DNA of 64,000 nt from Psychroflexus lacisalsi (GCF_020164495.1 NZ_JAIQYZ010000001.1:620001-684000); one strand, 5' to 3'. Shown: positions 53,813 through 63,585, counted from the first letter of the stretch. Notes: a model not told the origin generated them from the letters alone. Numbers and translations are program-made.

Positions 53813-54343
53813 TTAAAATCTGTATCCCAAATTTAGACCAGCTCTAAGAACAAAATCAAAGTTCCGCTCAGAATTAAATTCGTTAAATAGGTTTCGTCCT
53901 CCACCTAGGAATACTTCTAAGACAACTCCACCACTGGAAACTAATTTGTAACCACCGCTAAGGCCTAAGGCCAGGTCTGTAACATCATCTCTTACTTCTC
54001 CGCCATTTTGGTTGGGTAGTGTGTCCCGGACATCATTCAAATTGGCAAAAATCTCACCAAAAAAACCATCTGCATAGTTATCTCCAAAATAAAATCGGTA
54101 ATACCCTGTGAGGTTATAGTTGATATTCCACTCTACATAATCATCAAAAGGAACCATCAGGTTAACGCCTACACCTGACTCTTCACTCAGCAAATATTCA
54201 TAAGTCACATCGAAGTTTCCTAAAATAAGATAACCAACATTTAATTTAGGTTCGTGAAACTCTGTGTAAGTAAAATCAGAATCAGACTGAGCGATTACAC
54301 TTATTGAGCAAAATAAAACAAGAGCAATTAATATTTTTTTCAT
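53813..54343 (-). CDS. Outer membrane beta-barrel protein, first gene of kinase operon
   Basis: A 176-residue protein with signal peptide (MKKILIALVLFCSISVIAQ) and an alternating aromatic beta-strand pattern ending in the C-terminal YRF typical of outer-membrane barrels (eight strands expected for this length). ATG at 54343 was chosen because the upstream TTG lies in a promoter -7 box (TATATTTG at 54366-54359). It lies 17 bp before the histidine kinase gene and may be co-transcribed. Function unknown. Confidence 0.75.
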   Translation of the reverse strand: MKKILIALVLFCSISVIAQSDSDFTYTEFHEPKLNVGYLILGNFDVTYEYLLSEESGVGVNLMVPFDDYVEWNINYNLTGYYRFYFGDNYADGFFGEIFANLNDVRDTLPNQNGGEVRDDVTDLALGLSGGYKLVSSGGVVLEVFLGGGRNLFNEFNSERNFDFVLRAGLNLGYRF

Positions 54344-54411
54344 GGAATAGATTTTTAGCAAATATACAGTTTCAACTCAAGTTTGAAACCGATAGGTTGC
54401 ATTGAATTGTT

Positions 54412-54419
54412 TATTTTTG
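54412..54419 (+). promoter_or_regulatory. -7 box of era
   Basis: TATTTTTG matches TAnnTTTG. It implies a transcript start near 54425, only about 16 nt before the predicted ATC start. The in-frame TAG at 54420 rules out any start further upstream. Confidence 0.5.
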
Positions 54420-54440
54420 TAGAAATTAAAAAAACATACC

Positions 54441-55334
54441 ATCGAAACTAAAACACATAAAGCAGGATTTGTCAACATCATTGGGAACCCGAACGTGGGA
54501 AAGTCAACTTTGATGAACGCCTTTGTAGGAGAGAAGCTTTCTATCATTACCAACAAAGCTCAGACAACAAGACATAGAATATTAGGGATTGTAAGCGGTG
54601 AAGATTTCCAGATGGTTTTTAGTGATACTCCAGGCATCATGAAACCTGCTTATGAGTTGCAAAACTCTATGATGAACTTTGTAAAATCTGCCTTTCAAGA
54701 TGCAGATGTTCTTCTTTATCTTGTTGAACTAGGGGAGAAGGCGTTAAAAGATGAGGATTTTTTTAAAAAAATTCAACATGCAGAAATGCCTGTTCTTTTA
54801 CTTCTGAATAAAATAGATAAAGGAAATGAAGAATTATTGAAGGAACAGCAAAAGCATTGGCAGGAACAACTTCCTAATGCAGAAATCTTCGCCATTTCAG
54901 CCTTGGAAAACTTTGGCGTATCCGAAGTTTTTAATAGAATCTTGGAACTCCTTCCAGAATCTCCAGCCTTTTATCCAAAAGATCAGTTGACAGATAAGCC
55001 TGAGCGTTTCTTCGTGAATGAAAAAATTCGTGAGAAAATTCTGATGCACTACAAAAAGGAAATTCCATATAGTGTTGAGGTAGAAACTGAAGAATTTGAA
55101 GAATCAGATTCGATTATCCGTATCAGAAGTATTATCATGGTGGAGAGAGAATCTCAGAAAGCAATTATTCTTGGGCACAAAGGTTCCGCGATAAAACGAG
55201 TAGGTACAGAGGCTAGAAAAGATTTGGAAAAGTTTTTTGACAAGAAAATTCATTTGGAGACTTATGTAAAAGTCAACAAGAACTGGAGGAACAATCCCAA
55301 TCAGCTTAAAAGGTTCGGATATGATAATAATTAA
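54441..55334 (+). CDS. era: GTPase Era with apparent ATC start codon
   Basis: A 297-residue GTPase needed for 16S rRNA processing and 30S assembly. G1 is [17 protein letters not shown]3 is SDTPGIMKP, G4 is LLNKIDK, and the C-terminal KH domain has IILGHKGSAIKRVGTEARKDL (split GHKGSAIKRV). Reading upstream of the P-loop, the frame is ATC GAA ACT AAA ACA CAT and KAGFVNIIG, matching the usual N-terminus of flavobacterial Era. An in-frame TAG ends at 54422 and no ATG, GTG or TTG occurs before the P-loop, so ATC at 54441 is the only reasonable start. A GTG at 54495 would remove half the P-loop. Confidence 0.85.
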   Translation: METKTHKAGFVNIIGNPNVGKSTLMNAFVGEKLSIITNKAQTTRHRILGIVSGEDFQMVFSDTPGIMKPAYELQNSMMNFVKSAFQDADVLLYLVELGEKALKDEDFFKKIQHAEMPVLLLLNKIDKGNEELLKEQQKHWQEQLPNAEIFAISALENFGVSEVFNRILELLPESPAFYPKDQLTDKPERFFVNEKIREKILMHYKKEIPYSVEVETEEFEESDSIIRIRSIIMVERESQKAIILGHKGSAIKRVGTEARKDLEKFFDKKIHLETYVKVNKNWRNNPNQLKRFGYDNN

Positions 55335-55837
55335 CCAATAAATTCAGACAATGCTTTTAACAGTTGTTTGGATTGTGGTGTAGCTTTCTGACGATTTTTT
55401 CTTGCGAAAAGATAAAGAGCTATCCAGGATATGATAATCAGTGCCATTAAAATATAAACGAGAGTATTGGACTTATCTAATGTCATATTGGTATAAAACC
55501 AAACTAAAAGTCCTGTAAAGGATAATCCTAAAAAGAAGTGGACAAACATAAACATAGTCCATAAATCTGGGTCTGGACCAAAAGTGCAGTGTAAAACGCA
55601 TGACTGTTCTTTTTGTTCAATTTCAATGTGTAGTCGAGGAGAAAAATACTTCCTATCTTTTTTTGGAATAGATAACCAGACATGTTCATCTAAGCGTTTT
55701 ATAACAATAGCATTATCAAAATCATCTTTTTTGACTGAAAATTGATCTACAATATTCAAATCAGCAACTTCAACTTTGAAACTCGGTTTGAGTTGAAGTT
55801 GCTCATTTAGCTCCTTAATATTTATCAATTCAGCCAT
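55331..55837 (-). CDS. Small membrane protein, unknown function
   Basis: A 168-residue protein from ATG 55837. It has a soluble N-terminal half (beta-rich, KPSFKVEVADLNIVDQFSV) and two C-terminal hydrophobic helices (about 103-125 and 131-150: FVHFFLGLSFTGLLVW and LVYILMALIIISWIALYLF). The N-terminal part has RLHIEIEQKEQSCVLHC, reminiscent of a polyketide-cyclase/SRPBCC-like or DUF-type fold, but this is weak. Its stop overlaps era by 4 bp (TTAA) in convergent orientation. Function unknown. Confidence 0.55.
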   Translation of the reverse strand: MAELINIKELNEQLQLKPSFKVEVADLNIVDQFSVKKDDFDNAIVIKRLDEHVWLSIPKKDRKYFSPRLHIEIEQKEQSCVLHCTFGPDPDLWTMFMFVHFFLGLSFTGLLVWFYTNMTLDKSNTLVYILMALIIISWIALYLFARKNRQKATPQSKQLLKALSEFIG

Positions 55838-56081
55838 AAATTCTTTTAAAGGTTGAAAATTAAATAAAATTTCCAAGTTCTCGTCGTGTTCAGTTAGCTA
55901 AAGCGGTTGGATCCTTATAAAACACATTTCAATTTAAAGTCTTTAGTTTCTAACTTAAATACAGATCAAGAATTTGGTGGGTACGTCAAAGCAATGTATC
56001 GCAGAGTATAAATTCGTCACGTATCAAAATCAGAATAAATCGCAAATTAAGACCTTCTAAAATTTGCATAAATATTTAATG

Positions 56082-56089
56082 TACCTTTG
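56082..56089 (+). promoter_or_regulatory. -7 box of der
   Basis: TACCTTTG matches TAnnTTTG, 21 bp before the der ATG. A TTTG lies 15 bp further upstream (56063-56066), somewhat short of the usual 19-bp spacing. The rest of the 55838-56081 gap shows nothing recognisable. Confidence 0.5.
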
Positions 56090-56110
56090 CAAATTATTTA
56101 AAATTTTAAA

Positions 56111-57415
56111 ATGAATAGCATTGTAGCCGTTGTAGGTCGACCAAACGTAGGGAAATCTACCCTTTTTAATAGAATGATAAAGCGTAGAGAAGCCATTGTA
56201 GACTCTGTAAGTGGCGTTACGCGTGACAGACATTATGGAAAATCCGATTGGAATGGTCGCGAATTTACGCTTATCGATACAGGCGGATATATTGTAGGGA
56301 GTGATGATGTGTTTGAAAAGGAAATTGACAAGCAGGTAGAATTGGCTATCGATGAGGCGGATGTGATTGTTTTTGTAGTGGATGTAATTTCTGGAATTAC
56401 GCCGATGGATGAGGATGTGGCAAAATTGCTTCGCCGGGTGAATAAACCAGTTGTGCTTTGTGTAAATAAAGTAGACTCCAATAAAAACAGAACCGATGCG
56501 CTTGAATTTTATAATTTAGGACTTGGAGAATACTATTCGATTTCTGCTACGAGTGGTGGAGGAACGGGAGAATTACTGGACGCTATTGTTGAGAAACTTC
56601 CAGAACGCGAGATTGAAGTTGATGAAGACTTACCAAAATTTGCCATCGTAGGACGTCCAAATGCTGGAAAATCCTCATTTATCAATGCTTTGCTAGGCGA
56701 AGAGCGTTACATCGTTACTGATATTGCTGGAACGACCAGAGACTCGATTGATACACGTTATAATAGATTTGGTTTCGATTTCAAGCTTGTTGATACTGCT
56801 GGAATTCGACGAAAAGCTAAAGTTAAAGAAGACCTTGAGTTCTACTCGGTCATGCGAAGCGTAAGAGCCATCGAAAATGCAGACGTTTGCATGATTGTTT
56901 TGGATGCTTCCCGTGGCTTTGAAGGTCAGGACCAAAGTATTTTCTGGTTGGCAGAAAAAAACAGAAAAGGCGTTGTAATTTTGGTGAATAAGTGGGATTT
57001 GGTAGAAAAAGGTACCAATACCATGAAAGAATTCGAAGCCAAAATTCGCCAGGAAATTTCCCCTTTTGTAGATGTTCCTATTGTATTTATTTCAGTTTTA
57101 AATAAACAACGAATTTTTAAAGCTATTGAAACTGCTGTTGACGTTTACAAAAGCAGAAGCACCAAGATAAAAACCAGATTGCTGAATGATATCATGTTGC
57201 CGATCATCGCTGAAAATCCACCACCAGCTTTGAAGGGTAAGTATGTGAAGATTAAGTTCATCACTCAGTTACCAACACCGCAGCCTCAGTTTGCGTTTTT
57301 CTGTAACCTTCCACAGTACGTAAAAGATCCTTACAAGCGTTTTCTTGAAAATAAACTGAGACAAGAATTTGATTTTAAAGGAGTGCCGATCTCAATTTAC
57401 ATGAGGAAGAAGTAG
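56111..57415 (+). CDS. der: Ribosome biogenesis GTPase Der
   Basis: A 434-residue GTPase with two tandem G domains: [14 protein letters not shown] (G1, residues 8-21) with DTGGY and NKVD, and [14 protein letters not shown] with DTAGIRR and NKWD. A C-terminal KH-like domain follows. Der acts in 50S subunit assembly. It is the only bacterial family with two consecutive G domains, so the call is firm. It is transcribed alone, followed by the decayed gene at 57500. Confidence 0.97.
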   Translation: MNSIVAVVGRPNVGKSTLFNRMIKRREAIVDSVSGVTRDRHYGKSDWNGREFTLIDTGGYIVGSDDVFEKEIDKQVELAIDEADVIVFVVDVISGITPMDEDVAKLLRRVNKPVVLCVNKVDSNKNRTDALEFYNLGLGEYYSISATSGGGTGELLDAIVEKLPEREIEVDEDLPKFAIVGRPNAGKSSFINALLGEERYIVTDIAGTTRDSIDTRYNRFGFDFKLVDTAGIRRKAKVKEDLEFYSVMRSVRAIENADVCMIVLDASRGFEGQDQSIFWLAEKNRKGVVILVNKWDLVEKGTNTMKEFEAKIRQEISPFVDVPIVFISVLNKQRIFKAIETAVDVYKSRSTKIKTRLLNDIMLPIIAENPPPALKGKYVKIKFITQLPTPQPQFAFFCNLPQYVKDPYKRFLENKLRQEFDFKGVPISIYMRKK

Positions 57416-57421
57416 AGTTAG

Positions 57422-57438
57422 AAAAAGTTTGACTTTTT
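57422..57438 (+). terminator. Weak terminator-like hairpin after der
   Basis: AAAAAGT-TTG-ACTTTTT forms a 7-bp AT-rich stem with a T-run, 6 bp after the der stop. It is too AT-rich to be a strong terminator. Confidence 0.35.
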
Positions 57439-57499
57439 TATAACTAATTTAAACGTTGAATTGTTTTTGGAGTCTTAGGGTTGACTAATTAATTCTATC

Positions 57500-60273
57500 A
57501 TGAAGAAAATATTAATAGTTTCAATCCTACTATTCACTTTTTTACATTCAAATTCTTAGGAATACCTTATCACTGGTAAAGTTCTGGACAGTACTACTTC
57601 CGGAGGCTTGAGTTCTGCAACTATATTTATAGAAAGTCCTAAAGATTCAACGTTGTTGAATTATACGATCTCAAATAATTCTGGAAACTTTGAGCTTATC
57701 TTCAAAACTAAAGAGGCTAGCTCAAGACTCAATATTAGCTATACAGGAATGCAAGCCTATTTTAGGTTAATTGATCTTACAACTAATAAAATTGATTTGG
57801 GAAACATTCCGCTGAAAGAGCTGGCGAGCAACCTCGATGAAGTTATTGTCAATGTCAATCGTTCTCCGATCACTATCAAAAAAGATACGCTTGAATTTAA
57901 CGCAGCTTCTTTTAAAACACGACCAGACGCTAATTTGGAAGAAACTCTGAAGCAATTGCCTGGTGTAGAAGTGGACGCTGCAGGAAATACCACTGTTAAT
58001 GGCAAACCTGTCCAGAGAATATTGGTAAATGGTAAAGAGTTTATTGGAAATGATCCTAAAATCGCTACAAAAAATTTACCCAAAGAAATCATCAGTAAGA
58101 TTCAGGTAGTGGACACAAAAACTCAGTCTCAGGAATTCACTGGAGAAGAAGGAGATTCTGAAAACAAAACCGTCAACATTACCATCGATGAGGACAAAAA
58201 TAAAGGTTATTTTTCTCGAGCTACCGTTGGAGGGGGGGCAGACGAAAGGTACGAAATGAGCGGGATTGGTAACTATTTTGAGGATGATATGCGGTTGAGT
58301 GTGTTGGCAAGTTAAAATAACATAAACAGTAGTGGTTTTACCTTTGATGAAGTTTTTGATGCCATGGGTCGAAGGGCGAGAACCATTACCAGGTCGAGCA
58401 CTGGAAGTTTTGGAATAAACGGAATAAGCTTTGGAAATAAAAATAATGGAATTACCAAATTTGAAACTGCTGGTTTGAATTTTGTCAACGAATGGGATAA
58501 AAAATACGAGGTCTCTTCAGACTATTTTTCGGCAGTAATAATACCGATACGAGAACTTCAACCAGAAGAGAGAACATCTTACCAGACCGTACCTTTTTCA
58601 CCAATTCTGAAAGTAATTCAACTAGAGATAATGATTCTCACAGAGGAAATGTCAATTTCTCATTTAAGCCAGATACCTTAACAAGAATAAACATAAGACC
58701 TTCGATCAATATTAATAAAGGAACCACACAGAGTTCAAGCTTATCTGAATCCTTAGACGATAATCAGAACCTTATTAATACTTCTGAAACTGAAAATCGG
58801 AATAACAATTTAAATACCACTTTTAGTAATGATTTATCCGTTACTAGAAAATTTGGAAGCAGAGGTGCTTTTTTGAATTTCTCACTAGAGAATGAAAACA
58901 ATAAAAGCGAAAGTGATAATTTTTTCTTTTCCAGTCGTGAAACCTTTGGAAATAATTCAAATACAGAAATTCAGGATCAATTAATATCAGAAGACAACAA
59001 CTCAGATACGTATCAATTTGAAACTCGCTACCGATCTGTTATGACTGACCAATTATTCTTGGATATTGAATATTCTTATGAAGTTGAATCTAGTAAAAAT
59101 AAAAGAAGTGTTTTTGACTTTGATGAGAACACAAATTCCTACTCAGATTTTAATTCAGAATTGAGCAATAATTTTAAAGTCAAAGGTGAAACACATATCC
59201 CTAATGTTGGATTGCGCTATGAAGGCGATAAATTAAGAACTGGTTTTAATGTAGGTTGATTAAACACACAGTTAAGGACTGAGAACTTGATTCAAAATGT
59301 GGGATTTAATAATGATTTCAATAATTTATTTGCTAGCGCTAATTTGAGGTATGAATTTGAACGTTCAAAGCGCATCAGTATTTATTATAGAAATAGTAAT
59401 AATATTCCTTCCATTCAACAACTCCAACCGGTGCGAATCCAAACTGACCCACTCAATTTTATTGAAGGAAATCCTAACTTGAAACCATCTTTCAATCAAA
59501 ATTTAAATATCAGTTTCAATAATTTTGATTTTAAGTCCAGGTCTGGTTACGGATTTTATATGTCTTATGGCTATGTGCAAGATCAAGTGGTTTCTGTTTC
59601 TGTAACAGATGAGGATTTATTGAGAACTACAACCTTTGACAATATAAGCGGTGGTCAGGATGCAAATGCAAGTTTTTATTATAGTAAACAATTTAAAGCA
59701 GAAAATAAAGATACCTATAGATTAAGAGGAAATCTTTCAGGCCAATATGCTAAGACTTTAGGTTTTACAAACGGGCAACAATTTCAAAGTGAAAATTATG
59801 TCGTTTCTCCTGGAGTAGGATTGACTTATGAAAAAGATGAGATGATTACTTTAAATCCTGGTGTTGGTATAGATTACAACTTGAGGAAATACAATATAAA
59901 TGCCAACAGGAATGATGAATTTACCAATTTGAATTTTTCTCTGGAAGCCACTACTTATTGGCCAAGAAATGTTGTGTTTGGTAATGATATCACTTATTTT
60001 ATATATGGAAATGTTGCTGCAGATTTTAGATCTACATCCTTGCAATGGAACATGAGTTTAGGCTATCAATTCCTTAAAGATAATGCTACTCTAAAATTTA
60101 AAGTTTACGAATTATTAGATCAAAATATTGGTACCCGAAGACAAACGGGTGACGACTTTGTTCAAGACACAGATCAATTGATTCTTGAGCGTTATTTCAT
60201 GCTGAGCTTCACTTATAAGTTTAGCAAATTTGGAGGTAAGGATCCAAATGCATCAAGAATGCGATTTAATTAA
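57500..60273 (+). pseudogene. Decayed TonB-dependent-receptor-like outer membrane protein
   Basis: The region encodes a full outer-membrane barrel protein of about 920 codons in pieces: signal peptide, a carboxypeptidase-regulatory-like domain, a plug-like part (LEETLKQLPGVEVDAAGNTTVNGK split) and a long aromatic barrel ending in YKFSKFGGKDPNASRMRFN. Four lesions are visible: an in-frame TAG at 57557-57559, TAA at 58313-58315, a one-base loss in the T-run at 58525-58529 (frame 2 to frame 1) and TGA at 59257-59259. Reading through restores one continuous protein. It resembles OMP_b-brl/TonB-type receptors. It cannot make a functional product. Confidence 0.85.
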
Positions 60274-60280
60274 AAGTAAA

Positions 60281-60380
60281 TCAAATTCAAAATTTGAATT
60301 CAATCAATAGATTCGAATCTTATTCTTCTTACAGGAGAATGAAATTTGAAATTCTCAAGTTTGAAATTTCAAATTTAATT
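60281..60380. repeat. AT-rich inverted repeats after the pseudogene
   Basis: Two hairpins: AATTCAAA/TTTGAATT around 60284-60300 and a perfect 12-bp one, AAATTTGAAATT (60342-60353) with AATTTCAAATTT (60365-60376). They sit between convergent genes. No clear T-run is present on either strand. Confidence 0.6.
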
Positions 60381-60411
60381 ACATCATGAGATAAAAATCT
60401 CTGTTTGGAGA

Positions 60412-61218
60412 TTACCAGCTTCCGCCAGCTCCGCCGCCGCCGAAGCCACCACCGCCAAATCCACCGCCAAATCCGCCGCCTCCGCCAAATCCTCCAGAGG
60501 ATCCGCCGCCAAAACTACCACCCCCCATGCTTCTTCCCATGCTGCCAAGAATAAGAAAGTCGAGTAGGTCAGGGCCGCGTCTATTGTTTCCACTACCTGG
60601 GCCGCCACCTTTATTTCTTTTTCTCACAAGGATAAAAATGACGATAAAAATAAGTATAGGAAAAATGGCAAAAGGCCATGTGCTTTCATTTGATTTATCC
60701 TGAATTTCTGAGGCATCAAATCGTCCAGCAAGAACCTCAAAAACTGCTGTTGTACCTTGATTTATGCCTTCGTAATAATTTCCTTTTCTGAATTCTGGAA
60801 GAACTATATTTTCAGTAATGGTTTTTGTCGTCGCATCGGTGAGGTAAGGCTCTAAACCATAACCTGTCGAAAACCAGATTTTAGCATCGGTTTTAGCGAT
60901 TAAAATAAGCAATCCATTGTCTTTGCCTTCCTGTCCAATACCCCAGGCATCTCCCCAATCTGCAGCATACGTTCCAATGTACTCTCCATTAAGTGAGTTG
61001 ATGGTGGCTACTACTATTTGAGTGGAAGTTGTGTCTGCATAGGTTTCTAGTTTTTGCCTTAGCTGTTGTTCTTCATTGTCTTTAAAAATATCGGCACCAT
61101 CATAAACAGCCATTTCTTTGGACGGCTTTTCAGGAATTGTAATTTGAGAAAAACCATTAAAGCTAAAACACAGTAGTGCTATTGCTGAATATGTAAGTAC
61201 TTGTTTTAGTGACTTCAT
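60412..61218 (-). CDS. TPM domain protein with glycine-rich tail
   Basis: A 268-residue protein with a signal peptide (TYSAIALLCFSFNGFSQ), a TPM/DUF477 domain (about 30-175, with YDGADIFKDNEEQQL, QIVVATINSLNGE and DNGLLILIAKTDAKIWFSTGYGLE), one membrane helix near 185-203 and a C-terminal tail of about 50 residues made of GGGFGGG-type repeats. It belongs to the YgcG-like family. TPM proteins are linked to photosystem repair in plants, but bacterial roles are unknown. It is the last gene of a LemA/TPM cluster. Confidence 0.9.
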   Translation of the reverse strand: MKSLKQVLTYSAIALLCFSFNGFSQITIPEKPSKEMAVYDGADIFKDNEEQQLRQKLETYADTTSTQIVVATINSLNGEYIGTYAADWGDAWGIGQEGKDNGLLILIAKTDAKIWFSTGYGLEPYLTDATTKTITENIVLPEFRKGNYYEGINQGTTAVFEVLAGRFDASEIQDKSNESTWPFAIFPILIFIVIFILVRKRNKGGGPGSGNNRRGPDLLDFLILGSMGRSMGGGSFGGGSSGGFGGGGGFGGGFGGGGFGGGGAGGSW

Positions 61219-61221
61219 AAA

Positions 61222-61656
61222 TTATCCTTTAGAAATTTCGTTATCCAGTTCATTTGTATCATCAGATTGAAAAGGAAAATGCTGCTTGAGTTGCTTCCCT
61301 GCTTCTAAAATCCCATTTACTAAACCTTGCTTGTAATTATTTTTTTTGAACTGATTGATGATTTCATCCTTTGTGCTCTCCCAAAATCCTTTTGGAACGA
61401 CATCATTTATGCCCTTATCGCCCAAAATGACAAGCTGATGGTCATCTATCGAGACATAAATTAAAACTCCATTGGAAAGTTCTGTTTTATGCATTTCCAA
61501 TTTTTCAAAAATTTCCAAAGCATGATCAAATCTATCACCAGTACATTCATGTTCAATATGCACCCGTATTTCACCAGAGGTATTAAGCTCTGCTTCTTTT
61601 ATGGCCTCAATAATTTCCTTTTCATCTTCCGGGCTTATAAATTCAGATACTTTCAT
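61222..61656 (-). CDS. TPM domain protein, cytosolic
   Basis: A 144-residue protein made essentially of one TPM domain without a signal peptide or membrane helix (MKVSEFISPEDEKEIIEAI, TSGEIRVHIEHECTGDRF, DHQLVILGDKGINDVVP). It has the conserved Glu and Arg of the family. It lies 3 bp upstream of the other TPM gene and 12 bp downstream of lemA, so all three are in one operon. Its cytosolic version and membrane-bound partner probably work on the same LemA-type complex. Confidence 0.88.
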   Translation of the reverse strand: MKVSEFISPEDEKEIIEAIKEAELNTSGEIRVHIEHECTGDRFDHALEIFEKLEMHKTELSNGVLIYVSIDDHQLVILGDKGINDVVPKGFWESTKDEIINQFKKNNYKQGLVNGILEAGKQLKQHFPFQSDDTNELDNEISKG

Positions 61657-61668
61657 GGATTTGTATTT

Positions 61669-62268
61669 TTAATTAAAATCAAATTCTACTTCCTGAGCAT
61701 TTTCAGAACCTTCATCGGCAGAGTATCTCGACATTTCTTCGAAGCCAAACCATCCTGCAAAAATAGAATTAGGAAATTTTTTCAAGTGCGTATTGTATTC
61801 GCCAACAGTCGAATTGTAGCGATTTCTTTCCACATTGATTCTGTTTTCGGTGCCTTCTAGCTGAGTTTGAAGATTCATGAAATTTTGATTGGATTTCAAA
61901 TCAGGATAACGTTCTACACTTACTAATAATCTGGATAATGCTGAATTTAATCCACCTTGAGCTTGCTCATATTGTTGAATGTTTTCCTGTGTAAGATTAT
62001 CAGCATTGATGTTTACAGAGGTAGCTTTAGCTCTAGCCTCGATAACTTCTGTCAACGTATTTCTCTCAAAATCTGCTGCACCCTGTACGGTTTTGACGAG
62101 ATTACCTATAAGATCATTTCTACGTTGATAAGCGCTTTCAACGTTACTCCATGCTGTTTTTGCTTCTTCTTGCATTGTGACAGCAGTATTGTTGAAGCCT
62201 TTGGTCCAGCTGTATAAGCCAAATACTACAACAACGATGACGATTACTGGAATTAACCACTTTTTCAT
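61669..62268 (-). CDS. LemA family protein
   Basis: A 199-residue protein with one N-terminal membrane helix (LIPVIVIVVVVFGLYSW) and a helical bundle. The family motif AWSNVESAYQRRNDLIGNLV followed by VKTVQGAADFERN is clear, as is the later YPDLKSNQNFMNLQTQLE and RNRYN. LemA proteins are membrane-anchored and of unclear function, often with TPM proteins. It is upstream of both TPM genes and 14 bp downstream of the MerR gene. Confidence 0.93.
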   Translation of the reverse strand: MKKWLIPVIVIVVVVFGLYSWTKGFNNTAVTMQEEAKTAWSNVESAYQRRNDLIGNLVKTVQGAADFERNTLTEVIEARAKATSVNINADNLTQENIQQYEQAQGGLNSALSRLLVSVERYPDLKSNQNFMNLQTQLEGTENRINVERNRYNSTVGEYNTHLKKFPNSIFAGWFGFEEMSRYSADEGSENAQEVEFDFN

Positions 62269-62281
62269 TTTTTTGGTTTTA

Positions 62282-62611
62282 TTAAAGTTGATTTTTGATT
62301 GAGATAAGTTCAGATTTTATGGCTTTCAATTTGCTTATCAATTCAAATTTTGAAAGTATTTCTTTTTTGTCTTCGCGTAAATGCGTTTTTGCACCTTCTA
62401 AGGTGAAACCACGTTCTTTAACCAAATGGTAAATAAACTCTATGGTTTTGAGATCATCTTGCGAGAACTTCCTGTTTCCTTTTGCGTTTTTTTTAGGTTG
62501 AATTTCATCAAATTCTTTTTCCCAAAACCTTATCAAGGATGGATTAACGTTAAAGGCCTTTGCGACTTCTCCGATAGAATAATAGAGTTTGTCTCCGAGA
62601 CGGTGTTCCAT
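62282..62611 (-). CDS. MerR family transcriptional regulator
   Basis: A 109-residue protein. The N-terminal MerR helix-turn-helix is clear (YSIGEVAKAFNVNPSLIRFWEKEF), followed by the wing (GNRKFSQDDLKTIEFI) and a coiled coil. The effector-binding part is short and no Cys or ligand motif is visible. Its start coincides with the end of the M23 peptidase gene (1-bp overlap), so the two are co-transcribed. It may act on the peptidase/alaS promoter region, but this is inference from layout. Confidence 0.88.
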   Translation of the reverse strand: MEHRLGDKLYYSIGEVAKAFNVNPSLIRFWEKEFDEIQPKKNAKGNRKFSQDDLKTIEFIYHLVKERGFTLEGAKTHLREDKKEILSKFELISKLKAIKSELISIKNQL

Positions 62612-63585
62612 TAGTCTAGAGATTGATTTTCTAGAGCAGATTGATTCAACATTATATCATATTCTTCTGCCGTTAAATCTCCATGGTAGAAATTAATGGG
62701 GTTTACTACTTTCCCATTTTTATGAACCTCGTAGTGTAAATGTGGAGCTGTTGAGAGACCTGTATTTCCAACAAAACCTATGATTTCTCCTCGCTTTACC
62801 TTTTGCCCAGGTCTTACCTTAAATTCGTTTAAATGAGCATAATAAGTTTCATATCCAAAACCATGGTCAAGAACAATCAAATTACCAAAACCGCTTGATC
62901 GCCTTGCTTTTTTAATTACTGCATTTCCTGTGGCGAAAACTTCTGTACTGGTAGGAGCAGAAAAATCCATACCATTATGCATTTTTGGATATTTTAAAAT
63001 GGGATGCATTCGTTTACCAAAACCTGAAGCCATGCGTTTTAAATCATCATTTTTTACAGGCTGTATAGCTGGAATTGAGGCTAGTAAAGCTTCTTTGTTT
63101 TTGGCTAATGTTGCTATTTCATCAAGTGACTTAGATTGTATAATAAGTCTTTTAGACAATTGATCTAGATTTTTTGTTGTTTCAGTTATGATTTCAGAAT
63201 TTTCATAACCTTCTAAATTTTTATATCGATTTACACCACCAAATCCTGATCTTCGCTGTTCTTCGGTAATGGGGTTCGCTTCAAAATAAACTCTATAGAT
63301 GTTGTTATCCCTGTCTTCTACATTTTCCAAAACCCCCACCACTTCTTCCATGCGTTTGTTCAATAATTCATATTGAAATCTCATGTTTTCAACCTCCCTC
63401 TTGTAGGCTTTTTCTTTGGGGGTTTCAACATTTGGAATATTGAGATATACCAATGCTAAAACGAAACTCATGGCAACTATTCCAACCAAGAATAAGACCC
63501 CTAGCGCAAGGTTTTTACCCTTCTTGGGTTCAATTTTGCGGTAGGATAAAGTTTCACTATCGTAGTAATATTTTACTTTACTCAT
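62611..63585 (-). CDS. M23 family peptidase (LytM-type)
   Basis: A 324-residue protein with one N-terminal membrane helix (about 25-48), a coiled coil (about 60-180) and a C-terminal M23 domain. The zinc motif is recognisable: FGKRMHPILKYPKMHNGMDFS with HxxxD (His and Asp), HLNEFKVRPGQKVKRGE and the final HLHYEV (HxH). All zinc ligands are present, so it could cut peptidoglycan peptides. The coiled coil suggests regulation by FtsEX-like or other partners. Divergent from alaS. Confidence 0.93.
   Translation of the reverse strand: MSKVKYYYDSETLSYRKIEPKKGKNLALGVLFLVGIVAMSFVLALVYLNIPNVETPKEKAYKREVENMRFQYELLNKRMEEVVGVLENVEDRDNNIYRVYFEANPITEEQRRSGFGGVNRYKNLEGYENSEIITETTKNLDQLSKRLIIQSKSLDEIATLAKNKEALLASIPAIQPVKNDDLKRMASGFGKRMHPILKYPKMHNGMDFSAPTSTEVFATGNAVIKKARRSSGFGNLIVLDHGFGYETYYAHLNEFKVRPGQKVKRGEIIGFVGNTGLSTAPHLHYEVHKNGKVVNPINFYHGDLTAEEYDIMLNQSALENQSLD

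Noticed and set aside
54495-55334. A GTG-initiated era starting inside the P-loop
   Set aside because: It would remove the N-terminal strand and half the P-loop (IIGNPN), so the protein could not bind GTP. The upstream codons are clearly coding.
60415-60545. GCC/CCG-rich repeated stretch considered as a CRISPR or tandem repeat
   Set aside because: It encodes the glycine-rich tail (GGGFGGG) of the TPM protein; unit length and spacing are irregular.
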